Of a DNA stretch of 64,000 nucleotides, positions 42,170-50,451 are shown in pieces. The stretch covers positions 3,806 through 67,805 of the forward strand of contig CAUSWF010000006.1 in NCBI GenBank assembly GCA_963535465.1. The letters are read 5' to 3'. Position 1 is the first letter of the stretch. Each line of letters starts with the position of its first letter. This DNA is from CAUSWF01 sp963535465 (GTDB lineage: Bacteria > Bacillota_I > Bacilli_A > RF39 > UBA660). Under the pieces are notes generated by a model, which saw only the letters and a list, made by a program, of their open reading frames with translations, was not told the DNA's origin and ran no database searches. The position numbers were made by a program, and so were the translations under genes.

Positions 42170-44189
42170 ACGCTTCCTCCGTTCTTTTTATTAAATCTAT
42201 TATTTTTTTACCTGTTCTTATTCCGCCTGCTAATATGTCTATTTCAATATATCTTGTACCTGTTCCTCTTTCTCCTATCGCATTTGATACTGCACTTGCT
42301 ATGTCTTGTTTCATTTCGGCAAATTGTGGCGAATTTCCAAGTGGAACAACCGCTTCACTATATCTACCTTCCCCAATTTCAGCAATTGTTAATGAATTGA
42401 CAACTCCACCTCTCGCAAGTTGTGGTACTCTAGGAATTGTCGGAATATTTAATGACTTACCTCCAAATAATTTTGGAAAAGCATTAGCACCCTTAATCAT
42501 CCAATTAATAGAATCTATTACCAAATTAAGAGGAAGTCTAACTACATTAACAATTCCTTTAAATATACTTCCGAATGCTTGAACTATTCCTGACCATGCT
42601 TTTTTCCAATTACCTGTAAATACTCCCGTTATAAATGTTATTATTCCATTGAAATAGCCTTTAATATTTTCAGTTATCGCAGATATTGTTCCTTTAATTT
42701 CATTAAATATTGATTTAATGGCTTCCCATATTTGCCCTCTAAATCTATAAATCAAAGCAATTATTACTCCTATTGCAATAGCAATTAATGTTGGAACAAT
42801 CAATGCAGTTGCACCTATTAAAGCAAGTCCTCCTACAATTAAAGCAGCACCTATTGCAATAGCAATTAATCCTTTTAAAATATTCCCATCTATTAATTGC
42901 TTAAATCCATAGACAAGTAAGCCTACACCTGCTGATATGAGCACTATTGCTCCTAAGATTTTTAGCATTGCTAATTTTATTGATGACAAGCCACCTATGA
43001 TTTCTCCTATTTTGAATGCAGCAATCCCTAGCTTTAATAAAACTAATGCACCAACTACCCCTAAAATAAGAGGCTTATATTCTGCTAAAAACTTTTTAAC
43101 ATTTTCCATAGGCACTAATAATTTTTTTAATTTTGAATTAGCTTCGTCTATTATAGATGTATCAGTTTTGCTTGTATCAATTCCATTTGTTTCACCATCA
43201 GAACCACCTGAATCATCTTCTGTTTTTATTTGCGTTATTTCATCAAATCCTGCAAGTCCACCAAGTTCATTTTTCAAGCCCTTAACCGCTTTTCTATTGT
43301 TGTTTATTCCTTTCTTTTGCTGATTTAATGCTTTTATTGTTCTTGTTATTCCAAGATGTGTTCCAAACATTACATTAATAAATAAATTAAAATAATTTAT
43401 TGCCATAACTATGTATGGAATTAAAGAAACAACAGTACTTGCTAATGCACTAATTATTGGCAAAAGTGCTTGTCCTATCGCACTTCTCATTGCTGAAAAC
43501 GAATTATTTAACTTTTCATTTTCTTGTATTTGACTACTAGCGCAACTCCTTAAAAATGAAAACGCAGTTCTTACTCCTATTAATGCTAGTGTATATTTAG
43601 CAATTGTTCCTACAGCACTTTTAGAATTTTTCGCCATATCTTTAAAAAAAACATTTCCTTTTTTACCTGAGTTTTCAGTCTCTCCACCTAACTCAGCACT
43701 TCTATTTTTCATGGCTGATATTTCAATTTTTAATGAGATAATCTTGCTCTTTAATTCATCAATCGATTTTGTAGTTGTCTCAATTTTTTCTCTATTCATG
43801 ATAGAACCATCGCTTACTAATTTAGAACGTTCAGCTTCTAATTCTTTTAGTCTTGATGTTAACTTGTTTACTTCAATTTCTGCGTTTGATGTTTCTCGTG
43901 CTAAATCATCTATATTAAATCCTGAATAATCTAAATTAAGTCCATCTTCATTACCTAAAGAATTAAGTTTTGACATAATTTCTTCTAGAGAAACATTCAT
44001 GCTTTTAGAAATATTTAACATTTCTTTTTGCATGTTTTTACTTAAATCACTAAAATTGATATTTTTTAAACTATTAAAAGATTCTTTCATGCTTGCAATT
44101 GTTGATTTTGCATATACTTGCATAGAATGAATAGTAGCAATTAAGTTACTAATGTTCGCAGTAAATCTCATTTGTATTTCATGTTTCAT
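42156..44189 (-). CDS. Tape measure protein
   Basis: 677 residues. N-terminal helical region and coiled coil (about 1-175, 'LTSRLKELEAERSKLVSDG'), followed by hydrophobic stretches at about 200-290 and 370-480 (for example 'AIAIGAALIVGGLALIGATALIVPTLIAI' region) and a Gly/Pro-rich C-terminus ('FPKLFGGKSLNIPTIPRVP' and 'LARGGVVNSLTIAEIGE'). This is the layout of siphophage tape measure proteins, which fix tail length. It overlaps the frameshift chaperone by 11 bases and has AAAGGAGGT. Given the length it predicts a tail of the order of 100 nm (about 1.5 Angstrom per residue, family rule of thumb). Confidence 0.92.
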   Translation of the reverse strand: MKHEIQMRFTANISNLIATIHSMQVYAKSTIASMKESFNSLKNINFSDLSKNMQKEMLNISKSMNVSLEEIMSKLNSLGNEDGLNLDYSGFNIDDLARETSNAEIEVNKLTSRLKELEAERSKLVSDGSIMNREKIETTTKSIDELKSKIISLKIEISAMKNRSAELGGETENSGKKGNVFFKDMAKNSKSAVGTIAKYTLALIGVRTAFSFLRSCASSQIQENEKLNNSFSAMRSAIGQALLPIISALASTVVSLIPYIVMAINYFNLFINVMFGTHLGITRTIKALNQQKKGINNNRKAVKGLKNELGGLAGFDEITQIKTEDDSGGSDGETNGIDTSKTDTSIIDEANSKLKKLLVPMENVKKFLAEYKPLILGVVGALVLLKLGIAAFKIGEIIGGLSSIKLAMLKILGAIVLISAGVGLLVYGFKQLIDGNILKGLIAIAIGAALIVGGLALIGATALIVPTLIAIAIGVIIALIYRFRGQIWEAIKSIFNEIKGTISAITENIKGYFNGIITFITGVFTGNWKKAWSGIVQAFGSIFKGIVNVVRLPLNLVIDSINWMIKGANAFPKLFGGKSLNIPTIPRVPQLARGGVVNSLTIAEIGEGRYSEAVVPLGNSPQFAEMKQDIASAVSNAIGERGTGTRYIEIDILAGGIRTGKKIIDLIKRTEEAYDID

Positions 44190-44840
44190 TTTCTACCTCC
44201 TTTCGTCTTTCTAGAGTCTTGAGTTTTTGACTCATTTTCCTAGCAAAACTTATTTTTCTTTCAGTATCTTCTCTAGATACTTTTCTATCTTCTAGTTTTT
44301 CTAAATAATACGATAAACTCTTAGGTTTTTGATTCCAAACAAAAGACGAAATATAATAAGCATTTGTAATAATATCTTTTATCTTATTTTTATATGCTTT
44401 TGCTCTGCCTTTTATGTACAAATTGAATTCCCATAATTCCATATCGTATATTTCTTTTGGTGTTAACCCCTCGCTTGCACCTAGAGTAATTATTTGATTA
44501 AGCCAATCTTCTTCATTCTCTCGTAATTCTCTAGGCTCTTTGCGTTTTTTTCTTCAATTTCTTCCTTTGATAATCCATGATATTGAATTTGCATAATAAA
44601 ATCTTGTAATTTTTCTAATAAATCATTAAAGCCTAGATTTTCATATATTGCAGTTTCAATCTCTGCTCTATCATCTTCTTTAGAACCACATAGAAGAAGT
44701 TTTATTTGCTCTTCTAATTCCATGTTTCCAAGATTTTCTATAATTTTTGTAAAGGGCTTTTTAAATGTACCCTGCATTTTTTTAACAACAAATAAATTTG
44801 TTTTAAGTTCATAATTTTTATTTCCTATTTTAATTTCCAT
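44179..44840 (-). CDS. Tail assembly chaperone gpGT-type fusion made by -1 frameshift
   Basis: The 44490-44840 frame and the 44179-44489 region join by a -1 slip at A AAA AAC (44544-44550). Reading in the new frame from the site is open through EEKKRKEPRELRE and into 'EIYDMELWEFNLYIKG' with no stop, down to TGA at 44179. The product has about 220 residues. The same arrangement (short G and long GT forms upstream of the tape measure gene) is known for lambda gpG/gpGT and many siphophages. The separate ATG at 44442 lacks a good site, which fits translation by frameshift and not by its own start. Confidence 0.8.
44490..44840 (-). CDS. Tail assembly chaperone (gpG-type, short product)
   Basis: 116 residues from the ATG at 44840, with AAGAAAGGAAA upstream; an in-frame start at 44885 overlaps the end of the tail-tube gene. 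Typical N-terminus 'MEIKIGNKNYELKTNLFVVKKMQ', a helical acidic rest, no enzyme motif. It keeps the tape measure protein soluble during tail assembly. The stop lies 60 bases after the slip site for the longer product. It sits between tail tube and tape measure as in other siphophages. Confidence 0.85.
   Translation of the reverse strand: MEIKIGNKNYELKTNLFVVKKMQGTFKKPFTKIIENLGNMELEEQIKLLLCGSKEDDRAEIETAIYENLGFNDLLEKLQDFIMQIQYHGLSKEEIEEKNAKSLENYERMKKIGLIK
44544..44550 (-). other. Programmed -1 ribosomal frameshift site (A AAA AAC)
   Basis: Seven-base slippery site in the zero frame GA A AAA AAC, near the end of the tail chaperone gene. The downstream -1 frame stays open to 44179. Confidence 0.82.
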
Positions 44841-44895
44841 ATTATTTCCTTTCTTATAAAAAAATAAAGGGATGCTTTTAGGCATCCCTATATGA

Positions 44896-45285
44896 TTATC
44901 TTTCAGGGATTGTTAAAGTTACGCCTTTATTGCCTGCAACTTTAATATCTATATTGTATTCTCCCTCTGCTGAGTTATCGATTGTTAAACTTTCGATAAA
45001 ACATTTCCCTTTAAAATATGTTGTAGCATCTAAATATAAACTTAACTCTACTTCTGTGCCTGCTTCAAAAGCAGTCATTATATCTTTTTGATTAGAGTCT
45101 TTCTCAAAGTCAACTTGACCTTTGCAACTTGCACTCCAGTCTTTTACTCCGACTCTCTTTTCTTTATATCCGTCACCACCAAAAAATGAGCCGTCTTTAA
45201 TTTCTCTGCTTTGTTCTAAAGACCACTCACTCATATGTGCTATAACTTTATCTGCAACTTTTATACTTCCCGGTAATCCGTACAT
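44896..45285 (-). CDS. Major tail tube protein
   Basis: 129 residues, all beta-type: 'LPGSIKVADKVIAHMSEWSLEQSREIKDGSFFGGDGYKEKRVGVKDWSASCKGQVDF'. This is the fold of small siphophage tail tube proteins (similar to the phage tail tube family that precedes the chaperones). It forms the hollow tube through which DNA passes. AGGAGGT precedes the start. It lies between tail completion and tail chaperone genes, as expected. Confidence 0.82.
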   Translation of the reverse strand: MYGLPGSIKVADKVIAHMSEWSLEQSREIKDGSFFGGDGYKEKRVGVKDWSASCKGQVDFEKDSNQKDIMTAFEAGTEVELSLYLDATTYFKGKCFIESLTIDNSAEGEYNIDIKVAGNKGVTLTIPER

Positions 45286-45288
45286 ATT

Positions 45289-45636
45289 TTACCTCCTATC
45301 TATCTCTAATATGTATCTTTCTATCTCTGAGGGGTCTTCAAAATCGTAACCGTTTATTATGTAATAATTGTTAAGCAAAAAAATCTCTTTTGTTGCTTTT
45401 ACCACTTTTGATAATTCACTACCATTGTTTGCCCATATATCCACTTGAAAACTAACTTTCTCCTCATTTTCTTTATTAAAAAAAGACTTTACAAAGTCTT
45501 TTGTTTGAAAATAGGTAATTGCTGGTAATTTAGCAAATGTTTTAGGTTTTCTATGATATTTCGATATTTCTAATCCCTCAACGTTAATATTTTTTATTAT
45601 TTTTGATATTTCTATTTTTTGGTTTGTAATTTTCAC
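45289..45636 (-). CDS. Tail terminator/completion protein
   Basis: 115 residues. Starts with GTG (45636-45634), preceded by GAGGTGAG; there is no ATG in this place. The sequence 'KLPAITYFQTKDFVKSFFNKENEEKVSFQVDIWA' is the pattern of phage tail completion/terminator proteins (the DUF3168-like alpha/beta ring). It overlaps the HK97 gp10-like gene by 4 bases. It caps the tail tube and joins it to the head. Confidence 0.75.
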   Translation of the reverse strand: MKITNQKIEISKIIKNINVEGLEISKYHRKPKTFAKLPAITYFQTKDFVKSFFNKENEEKVSFQVDIWANNGSELSKVVKATKEIFLLNNYYIINGYDFEDPSEIERYILEIDRR

Positions 45637-46076
45637 TTACTCACCTCACTTACTATGTCTTTCATCTTTTTATAAAATATAGGTTTTACTTTTTCAAAAG
45701 TAGGTCGAATATATGGCTGCGCTTTCATTCCTTTTGTTGTATGCCAATTACCCTTGCTGTCTTTATATTTCCACATTTCTTTTTGAGTATGTGGTACAGA
45801 ATCATCGCCAAGTGAACCTGTTCCATATTCCACATATAAACAATGGTCTGCTTTTGTTTCAACAACTCCGACTATTTTTTCCTTTTCGCAGATAACTTCA
45901 TCATGAATACTTTTTCTTAATGAGCCAGTATCAACAGGAGTTTTTGCTTTTGCCATTGATGAAACGTCTCCAACAAAATCAATCATAGTTTGTTTTATTT
46001 CGTCATAAAGTTCACCTTTTAATTGTTTAATAAAAGCATTCATTCCTTTGAAATTAAATTCACAATTAAGTTCCAT
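45633..46076 (-). CDS. HK97 gp10-family phage protein
   Basis: 147 residues. Signature 'SMAKAKTPVDTGSLRKSIHDEV' and 'YVEYGTG... KAQPYIRPTFEKVKPIFYKKM' is the HK97 gp10/minor tail family. It is a neck or tail-joining component. AAAGG precedes the start, and it overlaps the head-closure gene by 11 bases. Confidence 0.88.
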   Translation of the reverse strand: MELNCEFNFKGMNAFIKQLKGELYDEIKQTMIDFVGDVSSMAKAKTPVDTGSLRKSIHDEVICEKEKIVGVVETKADHCLYVEYGTGSLGDDSVPHTQKEMWKYKDSKGNWHTTKGMKAQPYIRPTFEKVKPIFYKKMKDIVSEVSK

Positions 46077-46398
46077 TTAAAAATACCTTTGTATGACTGT
46101 CATTTTTAATGATACCAACAACTTTATATTCTTTATCTTCATATATAGCAAAATCATATTCTTTAGCCTTTGTATCACTGCAAGTAATATACATTTTTGC
46201 GTCTAGCGTTATTCCGAAATCTTTTAAATTAGCCTCTTTAGAAGTTATGTGAGCATTACCCGTTAAAGTTTCTTTTAATTTACCTTTTTTTATAGAAACA
46301 TTTAATTCTTCGTCTACATCTTCTATAGGCGAATAAATCAAAACTTTCTTATCATACATCATACTCATATATTTTTGATAATTACTTGGTAATTTCAT
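46066..46398 (-). CDS. Head-closure (head-tail adaptor) protein
   Basis: 110 residues, beta-rich ('VLIYSPIEDVDEELNVSIKKGKLKETLTGNAHITS'). Fits SPP1 gp16/HK97 gp8-like head closure proteins by size, composition and place between the head-tail connector and gp10-like genes. No strong motif is seen, so the name rests on synteny. Confidence 0.65.
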   Translation of the reverse strand: MKLPSNYQKYMSMMYDKKVLIYSPIEDVDEELNVSIKKGKLKETLTGNAHITSKEANLKDFGITLDAKMYITCSDTKAKEYDFAIYEDKEYKVVGIIKNDSHTKVFLNGT

Positions 46399-46756
46399 CT
46401 TCCTTAAATACCTTTGCTAATTTATAATTGTCTAATATAGGTCGTATACCTTCTAATATGTCTAATTCGCTTTTATTTATTTGTCTACTATCTGCTTTTG
46501 ATTTAAAACTAATTGATTGACCGTTATCACTAACAGTTGCTATTTCACCGTTTTCAGACGTTTCTAGCGACTTTCTATCATTTTCTAGTGAGACGATTGC
46601 TCTTGCTATAATTCTTTCTAATTCGATAGGTATAGAGTTCCTGCGAGTGTACGCAAGAACTCTATCTATCATTTCTCCTACTTTAAAGTCTATATCTTCT
46701 ATATTTTTATTAAGTTGTAAAACATATTTCTTTATTTTTTCTATGGTTTCTTCCAT
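46382..46756 (-). CDS. Head-tail connector protein (gp6/gp15-like)
   Basis: 124 residues, helical: 'VLQLNKNIEDIDFKVGEMIDRVLAYTRRNSIPIELERIIARAIV'. The pattern is that of the phage connector family that follows the capsid gene (HK97 gp6, SPP1 gp15). It has AGGAGG at ideal spacing, and this lies inside the end of the preceding small gene. Confidence 0.78.
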   Translation of the reverse strand: MEETIEKIKKYVLQLNKNIEDIDFKVGEMIDRVLAYTRRNSIPIELERIIARAIVSLENDRKSLETSENGEIATVSDNGQSISFKSKADSRQINKSELDILEGIRPILDNYKLAKVFKEDEITK

Positions 46757-46764
46757 AAATCCTC

Positions 46765-46935
46765 CTATTCTTGAGGTTTTTCTTTATTTTCTTCTACTTT
46801 TTCAGTTTCCTTATTTTTCTTTTCTTTGCTTTTTTCTACTTTTTCGTAAATATCCGGAAATAATAAATATTGTTCTTTAACAAATTCATTATTTACTTTT
46901 TCTGTTAATCCAGTATTTTTGTTTAAAAATATCAT
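46765..46935 (-). CDS. Small lysine/glutamate-rich head-region protein
   Basis: 56 residues: starts MIFLNKNTGLTEKVNNEFVK and ends in a charged K/E-rich tail. Its ATG lies one base after the capsid stop, with no own strong site, so it is probably coupled to the capsid gene; its end holds the ribosome site of the connector gene. Small proteins of this type often stand between capsid and connector genes in Firmicutes phages. Function unknown (a head decoration or connector aid is possible). Confidence 0.7.
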   Translation of the reverse strand: MIFLNKNTGLTEKVNNEFVKEQYLLFPDIYEKVEKSKEKKNKETEKVEENKEKPQE

Positions 46936-46936
46936 A

Positions 46937-47770
46937 TTAAGCGCCTAATGTTGCTTTCTTAATTAAATCAGGTGCAACTGCTTTTGTTCCATAATCGTAG
47001 AATAGTTCTAAAGCATAATCATTAGAAAGTCCAATTTTTTCTAAATCATAATTCCAAACGTTAACAGGTTGTGCAATTGCCCCATCTACCATAATAATTG
47101 CATCAGCAGTTTGTCTATGATTAGATTCGATTTTAACTCCGTGAAATAGTTTTATTTCCTCTTCGGAACTGTCAACATTTGTGTTTTTAACAGTGTCAAT
47201 ATGATTTCTTAATTTTCCATAAAACGCAGGTTTTAATGTTAAAGTCATCATTTCTCTATCTACACCATCAACATATTCATTAGTTGTTACTTCTAAACTT
47301 TGAATTAATTGTTCTAACTTTTCTTCAATAGTAGTCTCAGTTAATACAACATCTGTTGCTTTTGAAGTTGCTTCGTCGAAGAAAGCCTTATCTAAAGTAA
47401 CTATCATTTGATTCGAATGATTTCCTTTTCTTCTTTTTACTAAGTCTACAATACCTATTTTTTGTAAATCGCCTAAATTTATTTCTTCTACTATTTCTTT
47501 ATGAGTATCTAAATTAACTGTAACTTTCCCTTTGTTGTTTAATTCTGTACCTTTCTTAGAACTTCTTGCTGTTCCATATTCTTTGGATATTGCATTAATA
47601 AAACGAGAAATTGTTACACTTCCTGCTTTTATATCTCCGCTATAATTTTTATTTTTTATTTTTTCACTGATTGCACCTTTTTGTATACTTTCAATTACTC
47701 CTCCCTTAATATCTAATAATTTATCTTTATCTGTATTAGATAAAATTGACAATGCGTCTGTATGATTCAT
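46937..47770 (-). CDS. Major capsid protein
   Basis: 277 residues. N-terminal helix, then beta-rich core with 'GSVTISRFINAISKEYGTARSSKKG', and C-terminal 'IIMVDGAIAQPVNVWNYDLEKIGLSNDYALELFYDYGTKAVAPDLIKK', the shape of small HK97-fold capsid proteins. The scaffold gene is directly upstream and the connector genes downstream, so the call is strong on context. No clear N-terminal prohead protease cleavage region. GAGGAGG precedes the start. Confidence 0.85.
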   Translation of the reverse strand: MNHTDALSILSNTDKDKLLDIKGGVIESIQKGAISEKIKNKNYSGDIKAGSVTISRFINAISKEYGTARSSKKGTELNNKGKVTVNLDTHKEIVEEINLGDLQKIGIVDLVKRRKGNHSNQMIVTLDKAFFDEATSKATDVVLTETTIEEKLEQLIQSLEVTTNEYVDGVDREMMTLTLKPAFYGKLRNHIDTVKNTNVDSSEEEIKLFHGVKIESNHRQTADAIIMVDGAIAQPVNVWNYDLEKIGLSNDYALELFYDYGTKAVAPDLIKKATLGA

Positions 47771-47786
47771 CTTTTATTCCTCCTCT

Positions 47787-48284
47787 TTAAAATTGTGATG
47801 AAATTGTGTTTTTAATTTCTTTTGTTTCTTTTTTTGGTGGATTTCCAGCTAAAGTCTGCTTCATTCTAATTTCTAGTTCTTCACTAAATCTAGTTTTTAA
47901 TTCATTAATTCTAACTTTAATTTCTTCTGCAGTAGCATTTGTTCCCACCATAACTTCAGCAAAACTTAATGGTAGATTTTCTTTTTGCAACAATTCTTTA
48001 GTTTGATAAACAAGTTCTTTTTTATTTTGTTCTTGTTCTCTTACTTTTAGTTTGTTCTCTCTTTCTACCAATTTCTCTTCGGCTGATAGTTTTGCTAATC
48101 TTTCAGCCTCTTTCTTTTCTTCTTCTTTTTTAGAAGAATATTCTTTTTCCCAATTAGATTTAGCAGTTTCAAGTGATTTTGCTATTCTTCTATCAAACTC
48201 TGCTTGATACTCCTTATCTTTTAAGATTTCGTCAAAGGTAAGAATTTCGTCTCTATCTTCGACATTTTTTTCTTTGTCTTCCAT
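47787..48284 (-). CDS. Capsid scaffolding protein (DUF4355/GP20-like)
   Basis: 165 residues, highly charged and helical, with a long coiled coil (about 30-120, 'EEKKEAERLAKLSAEEKLVERENKLKVREQ'), ending 'LAGNPPKKETKEIKNTISSQF'. This is the DUF4355/phage minor structural GP20-type scaffold that guides procapsid assembly. It precedes the major capsid gene by 16 bases and has AGGAGG. Confidence 0.88.
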   Translation of the reverse strand: MEDKEKNVEDRDEILTFDEILKDKEYQAEFDRRIAKSLETAKSNWEKEYSSKKEEEKKEAERLAKLSAEEKLVERENKLKVREQEQNKKELVYQTKELLQKENLPLSFAEVMVGTNATAEEIKVRINELKTRFSEELEIRMKQTLAGNPPKKETKEIKNTISSQF

Positions 48285-48386
48285 TTTTCCTCCTATCCAA
48301 GTTATTTAAGTTTCATTTTTAACCCATTCAATTAAGCCCAAGTCTCCTATTACACTTACCCAACTCATTTTTTATTTTTGAACGAC

Positions 48387-48411
48387 AAAAAAGCACATAT
48401 TACTATGTACT
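48387..48411 (-). terminator. Terminator-like hairpin at the 3' end of the structured intergenic RNA
   Basis: Stem AGTACAT/ATGTGCT (one G-U pair) with a 6-base loop and a T run of five or six on the minus strand. Confidence 0.65.
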
Positions 48412-48597
48412 TCTAGTGCTATTAAGCACTGTGTAAATAATTAGCCAATACTATTTGTTTGGTATATCTCTAAGTCATTCGTCAAACTTTTTTCACGTTT
48501 AAATCCTTACTTATTAATTGTTAACATTAAGAGAATTAGTTATTACGAATTAATAATACATACCAATTATCTACACACTACTTAATAGTAGTGCATT
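48387..48597 (-). ncRNA. Candidate structured phage RNA (no known class recognised)
   Basis: About 210 nt with no coding sequence, between the MuF/74-residue genes and the scaffold gene. Seen in the sequence: a hairpin GCACTACT/AGTAGTGT (48575-48594), a long-range helix of 14 bp (48563-48576 with 48431-48444; two G-U), a 7-bp perfect helix TTGGTAT/ATACCAA (48560-48566 with 48459-48465) that would extend or alternate with it, a 3' hairpin AGTGC/GCACT (48415-48430) and a terminator at the end. A terminator also lies on its 5' side. This organisation points to a discrete folded RNA. No promoter was found with confidence, so it may be processed from read-through. It may also be only a tandem-terminator region. 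Confidence 0.45.
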
Positions 48598-48619
48598 AAA
48601 AAAGACACTATTTAGTGCC
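48598..48619 (-). terminator. Terminator after the 74-residue gene
   Basis: Stem GGCACTA/TAGTGTC (one G-U), 2-base loop, then six T on the minus strand; begins at the stop codon at 48621. Confidence 0.8.
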
Positions 48620-48620
48620 T

Positions 48621-48845
48621 TTAATCTATTATCATATCAGGTGGATTATCTATAAGTTTTCTATTTTTTAAAAACTCATACAATTCTTTGCTTCCGTTTT
48701 TTTTAAAAAACTCTAGATATATTTCTCTAATCTCTCCATCTTTGAACTCATAATCTTCTAGATAGTTTTTATTAATATATTCATCTAATTCTGACAACAG
48801 ACTTTGATATTCGTCATAATATTTACCTAACCATATTTTATCCAT
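48621..48845 (-). CDS. Candidate immunity protein of the MuF protein
   Basis: 74 residues, acidic and helical ('MDKIWLGKYYDEYQSLLSELD... IREIYLEFFKKNGSKELYEFLKNRKLIDNPPDMIID'). It starts 1 base after the MuF stop codon, with the AAGGAG site inside the MuF gene. In MuF polymorphic toxin systems the gene directly after the toxin encodes its immunity protein. This placement, the small size and acidic charge support that role here, but I know no family match, so it remains a candidate. It is followed by a terminator, closing the portal-MuF unit. Confidence 0.55.
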   Translation of the reverse strand: MDKIWLGKYYDEYQSLLSELDEYINKNYLEDYEFKDGEIREIYLEFFKKNGSKELYEFLKNRKLIDNPPDMIID

Positions 48846-48846
48846 A

Positions 48847-50451
48847 TTAATTTTCTCCTTTTATTTTTTTAAATATGCTTTCGCCTATTCCACCATATTC
48901 CTTTTTTGAATAATAATCTTGCAATGAAAAAGCAAATAATTCAATATTATATTCCTTTTTTGAATATTTAAACGGTATTGAGTGTGGCCTTAATAATCTT
49001 TCATATTCTCTTCCGTTTTTCCTTATTCCTTTTTCTTTTAATATTTCATATATTATTCTTTCAGAATACTTTTCTTTATCAAATTTAAAACTTTTAGAAA
49101 AATCTAGTGCATGAGCTGATTCGTGAATTCCAGTTCCGTAATCACTAAATCCATCTTTTCTTATTCGCATTATTCCATCGCTACCCATATCAGCATATCT
49201 GCCATTTAGTCCAGGGTGATATTCTATTCTTTTTATAAACTTCCCAGCACCCGGAAAATCTTTTACAAAATCATCTACCCCACATAATGCAGGTTTAATA
49301 TCATCTACCATTAATTTATCTAAATCAACTAATTCTATGTTGTATTTTTCTTTAAAATAATTGATTATTTCATCTTTATTAGACATATTAATTATACCAC
49401 TTCTTGTGTTGCTTTTCAATGTTTCAACAGTTTTTTCGCTTGATACCGAAGCTCTAGTTATAGGATGTTTTTCTTCTTGTTCTGTTTCGTATTCTTTATA
49501 TGTTTTTGTTTTTGTATAATAGTTTTTATTTGTTTTATAATCTCTTGCTATTCTTTCTTTTATTTCTACATCTGCTCTTATCGTTGTACTTCTGCAAAAA
49601 GGATGCATAGGTGGAAAATTTACTCCTACTTCTGCTTTTGATACTTCAAATACTTGTCCGTCTAATTCTTGGCATATATCACTTGTTCTATTATCAAGTA
49701 CTGCTAAATAACGATATTTTTCTATTCCCATATCTTTATATGCTCTCAAGTCAATCTGATTATGATAATAATTGCTCTCAGTTCTAACAAGTCTTGTCGC
49801 ATTAAATAAACTAACGTTCATTCTTTCTTTTATTTCTTCTGCTATGCTAGCATTGCTTTTTCCTGTAAATAAGCCAACTTTCAATACTTTATTTAATTCT
49901 TCTGTTAATTTTTTTTGGTCTTTCCATATTCTATCACTGAAATTACTACCTAGCCATTTCTCATCCAACATTTGTTCTAATTCATATTTTGTCGTTGCTG
50001 TAAATACGTTATCTTTTATCAATTCTTGATATCTATCTATTATTATTTCTTCATAATGTCTTCTTGTTAATTTTTCTTCTATACCTTTACATCTTATAAT
50101 TGTCATATACATTTCATTTTCAAGTGCCATTAATCGAGATATTCTATAACCATATGCTCTAGAATTATATATATTTAGAAGTTGTTGTTTTTCTTCTTCA
50201 CTTTCTGCTTTTGGTATCTTTTTTCTTATTCCATCATAATATTCAGCTGTTTCCATTTCATTTAAATATTTTAGTGCTTCTAATTTAGTCATTTGACCAT
50301 CATTTGTATAAGTCTCAAAAATATGTCTTATCCTTTGTTCAATATCACTAAAACTTCTATCATACAAATTTACTAACTCATCTATTACTTTTTCACTTTT
50401 TTTCTCTGTTTTTAGTAGTTGCTGTGTTGCTCTTTTTTTCCAATAATTCAT
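48847..50451 (-). CDS. MuF/SPP1 gp7-like head protein with C-terminal zinc-protease-like domain
   Basis: 534 residues. The MuF head-morphogenesis domain is at about 185-297 ('SLFNATRLVRTESNYYHNQ', 'VLDNRTSDICQELDGQ', 'PPMHPFCRSTT'). A linker (about 300-350) leads into a separate C-terminal domain (about 355-534) with HESAH at 443-447, an HExxH zinc motif, and a later Glu in 'YNIELFAFSLQDYY' (504) as possible third ligand, as in gluzincins. A minor head protein with such an extra domain resembles the MuF polymorphic toxins of temperate phages. It follows the portal gene (stop/start overlap TAATG) and precedes a 74-residue acidic gene, a candidate immunity protein. Confidence 0.85.
   Translation of the reverse strand: MNYWKKRATQQLLKTEKKSEKVIDELVNLYDRSFSDIEQRIRHIFETYTNDGQMTKLEALKYLNEMETAEYYDGIRKKIPKAESEEEKQQLLNIYNSRAYGYRISRLMALENEMYMTIIRCKGIEEKLTRRHYEEIIIDRYQELIKDNVFTATTKYELEQMLDEKWLGSNFSDRIWKDQKKLTEELNKVLKVGLFTGKSNASIAEEIKERMNVSLFNATRLVRTESNYYHNQIDLRAYKDMGIEKYRYLAVLDNRTSDICQELDGQVFEVSKAEVGVNFPPMHPFCRSTTIRADVEIKERIARDYKTNKNYYTKTKTYKEYETEQEEKHPITRASVSSEKTVETLKSNTRSGIINMSNKDEIINYFKEKYNIELVDLDKLMVDDIKPALCGVDDFVKDFPGAGKFIKRIEYHPGLNGRYADMGSDGIMRIRKDGFSDYGTGIHESAHALDFSKSFKFDKEKYSERIIYEILKEKGIRKNGREYERLLRPHSIPFKYSKKEYNIELFAFSLQDYYSKKEYGGIGESIFKKIKGEN

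Noticed and set aside
42235..42582. Plus-strand open frame opposite the tape measure gene
   Set aside because: Antisense to a strong phage gene, no ribosome site, typical shadow of a low-GC minus-strand gene.
48306..48368. 20-residue open frame before the scaffold gene
   Set aside because: Starts MSWVSVIGDLGLIEWVKNET but has no ribosome site, is very short, and lies just after a terminator. It might be a leader peptide, but support is too weak.
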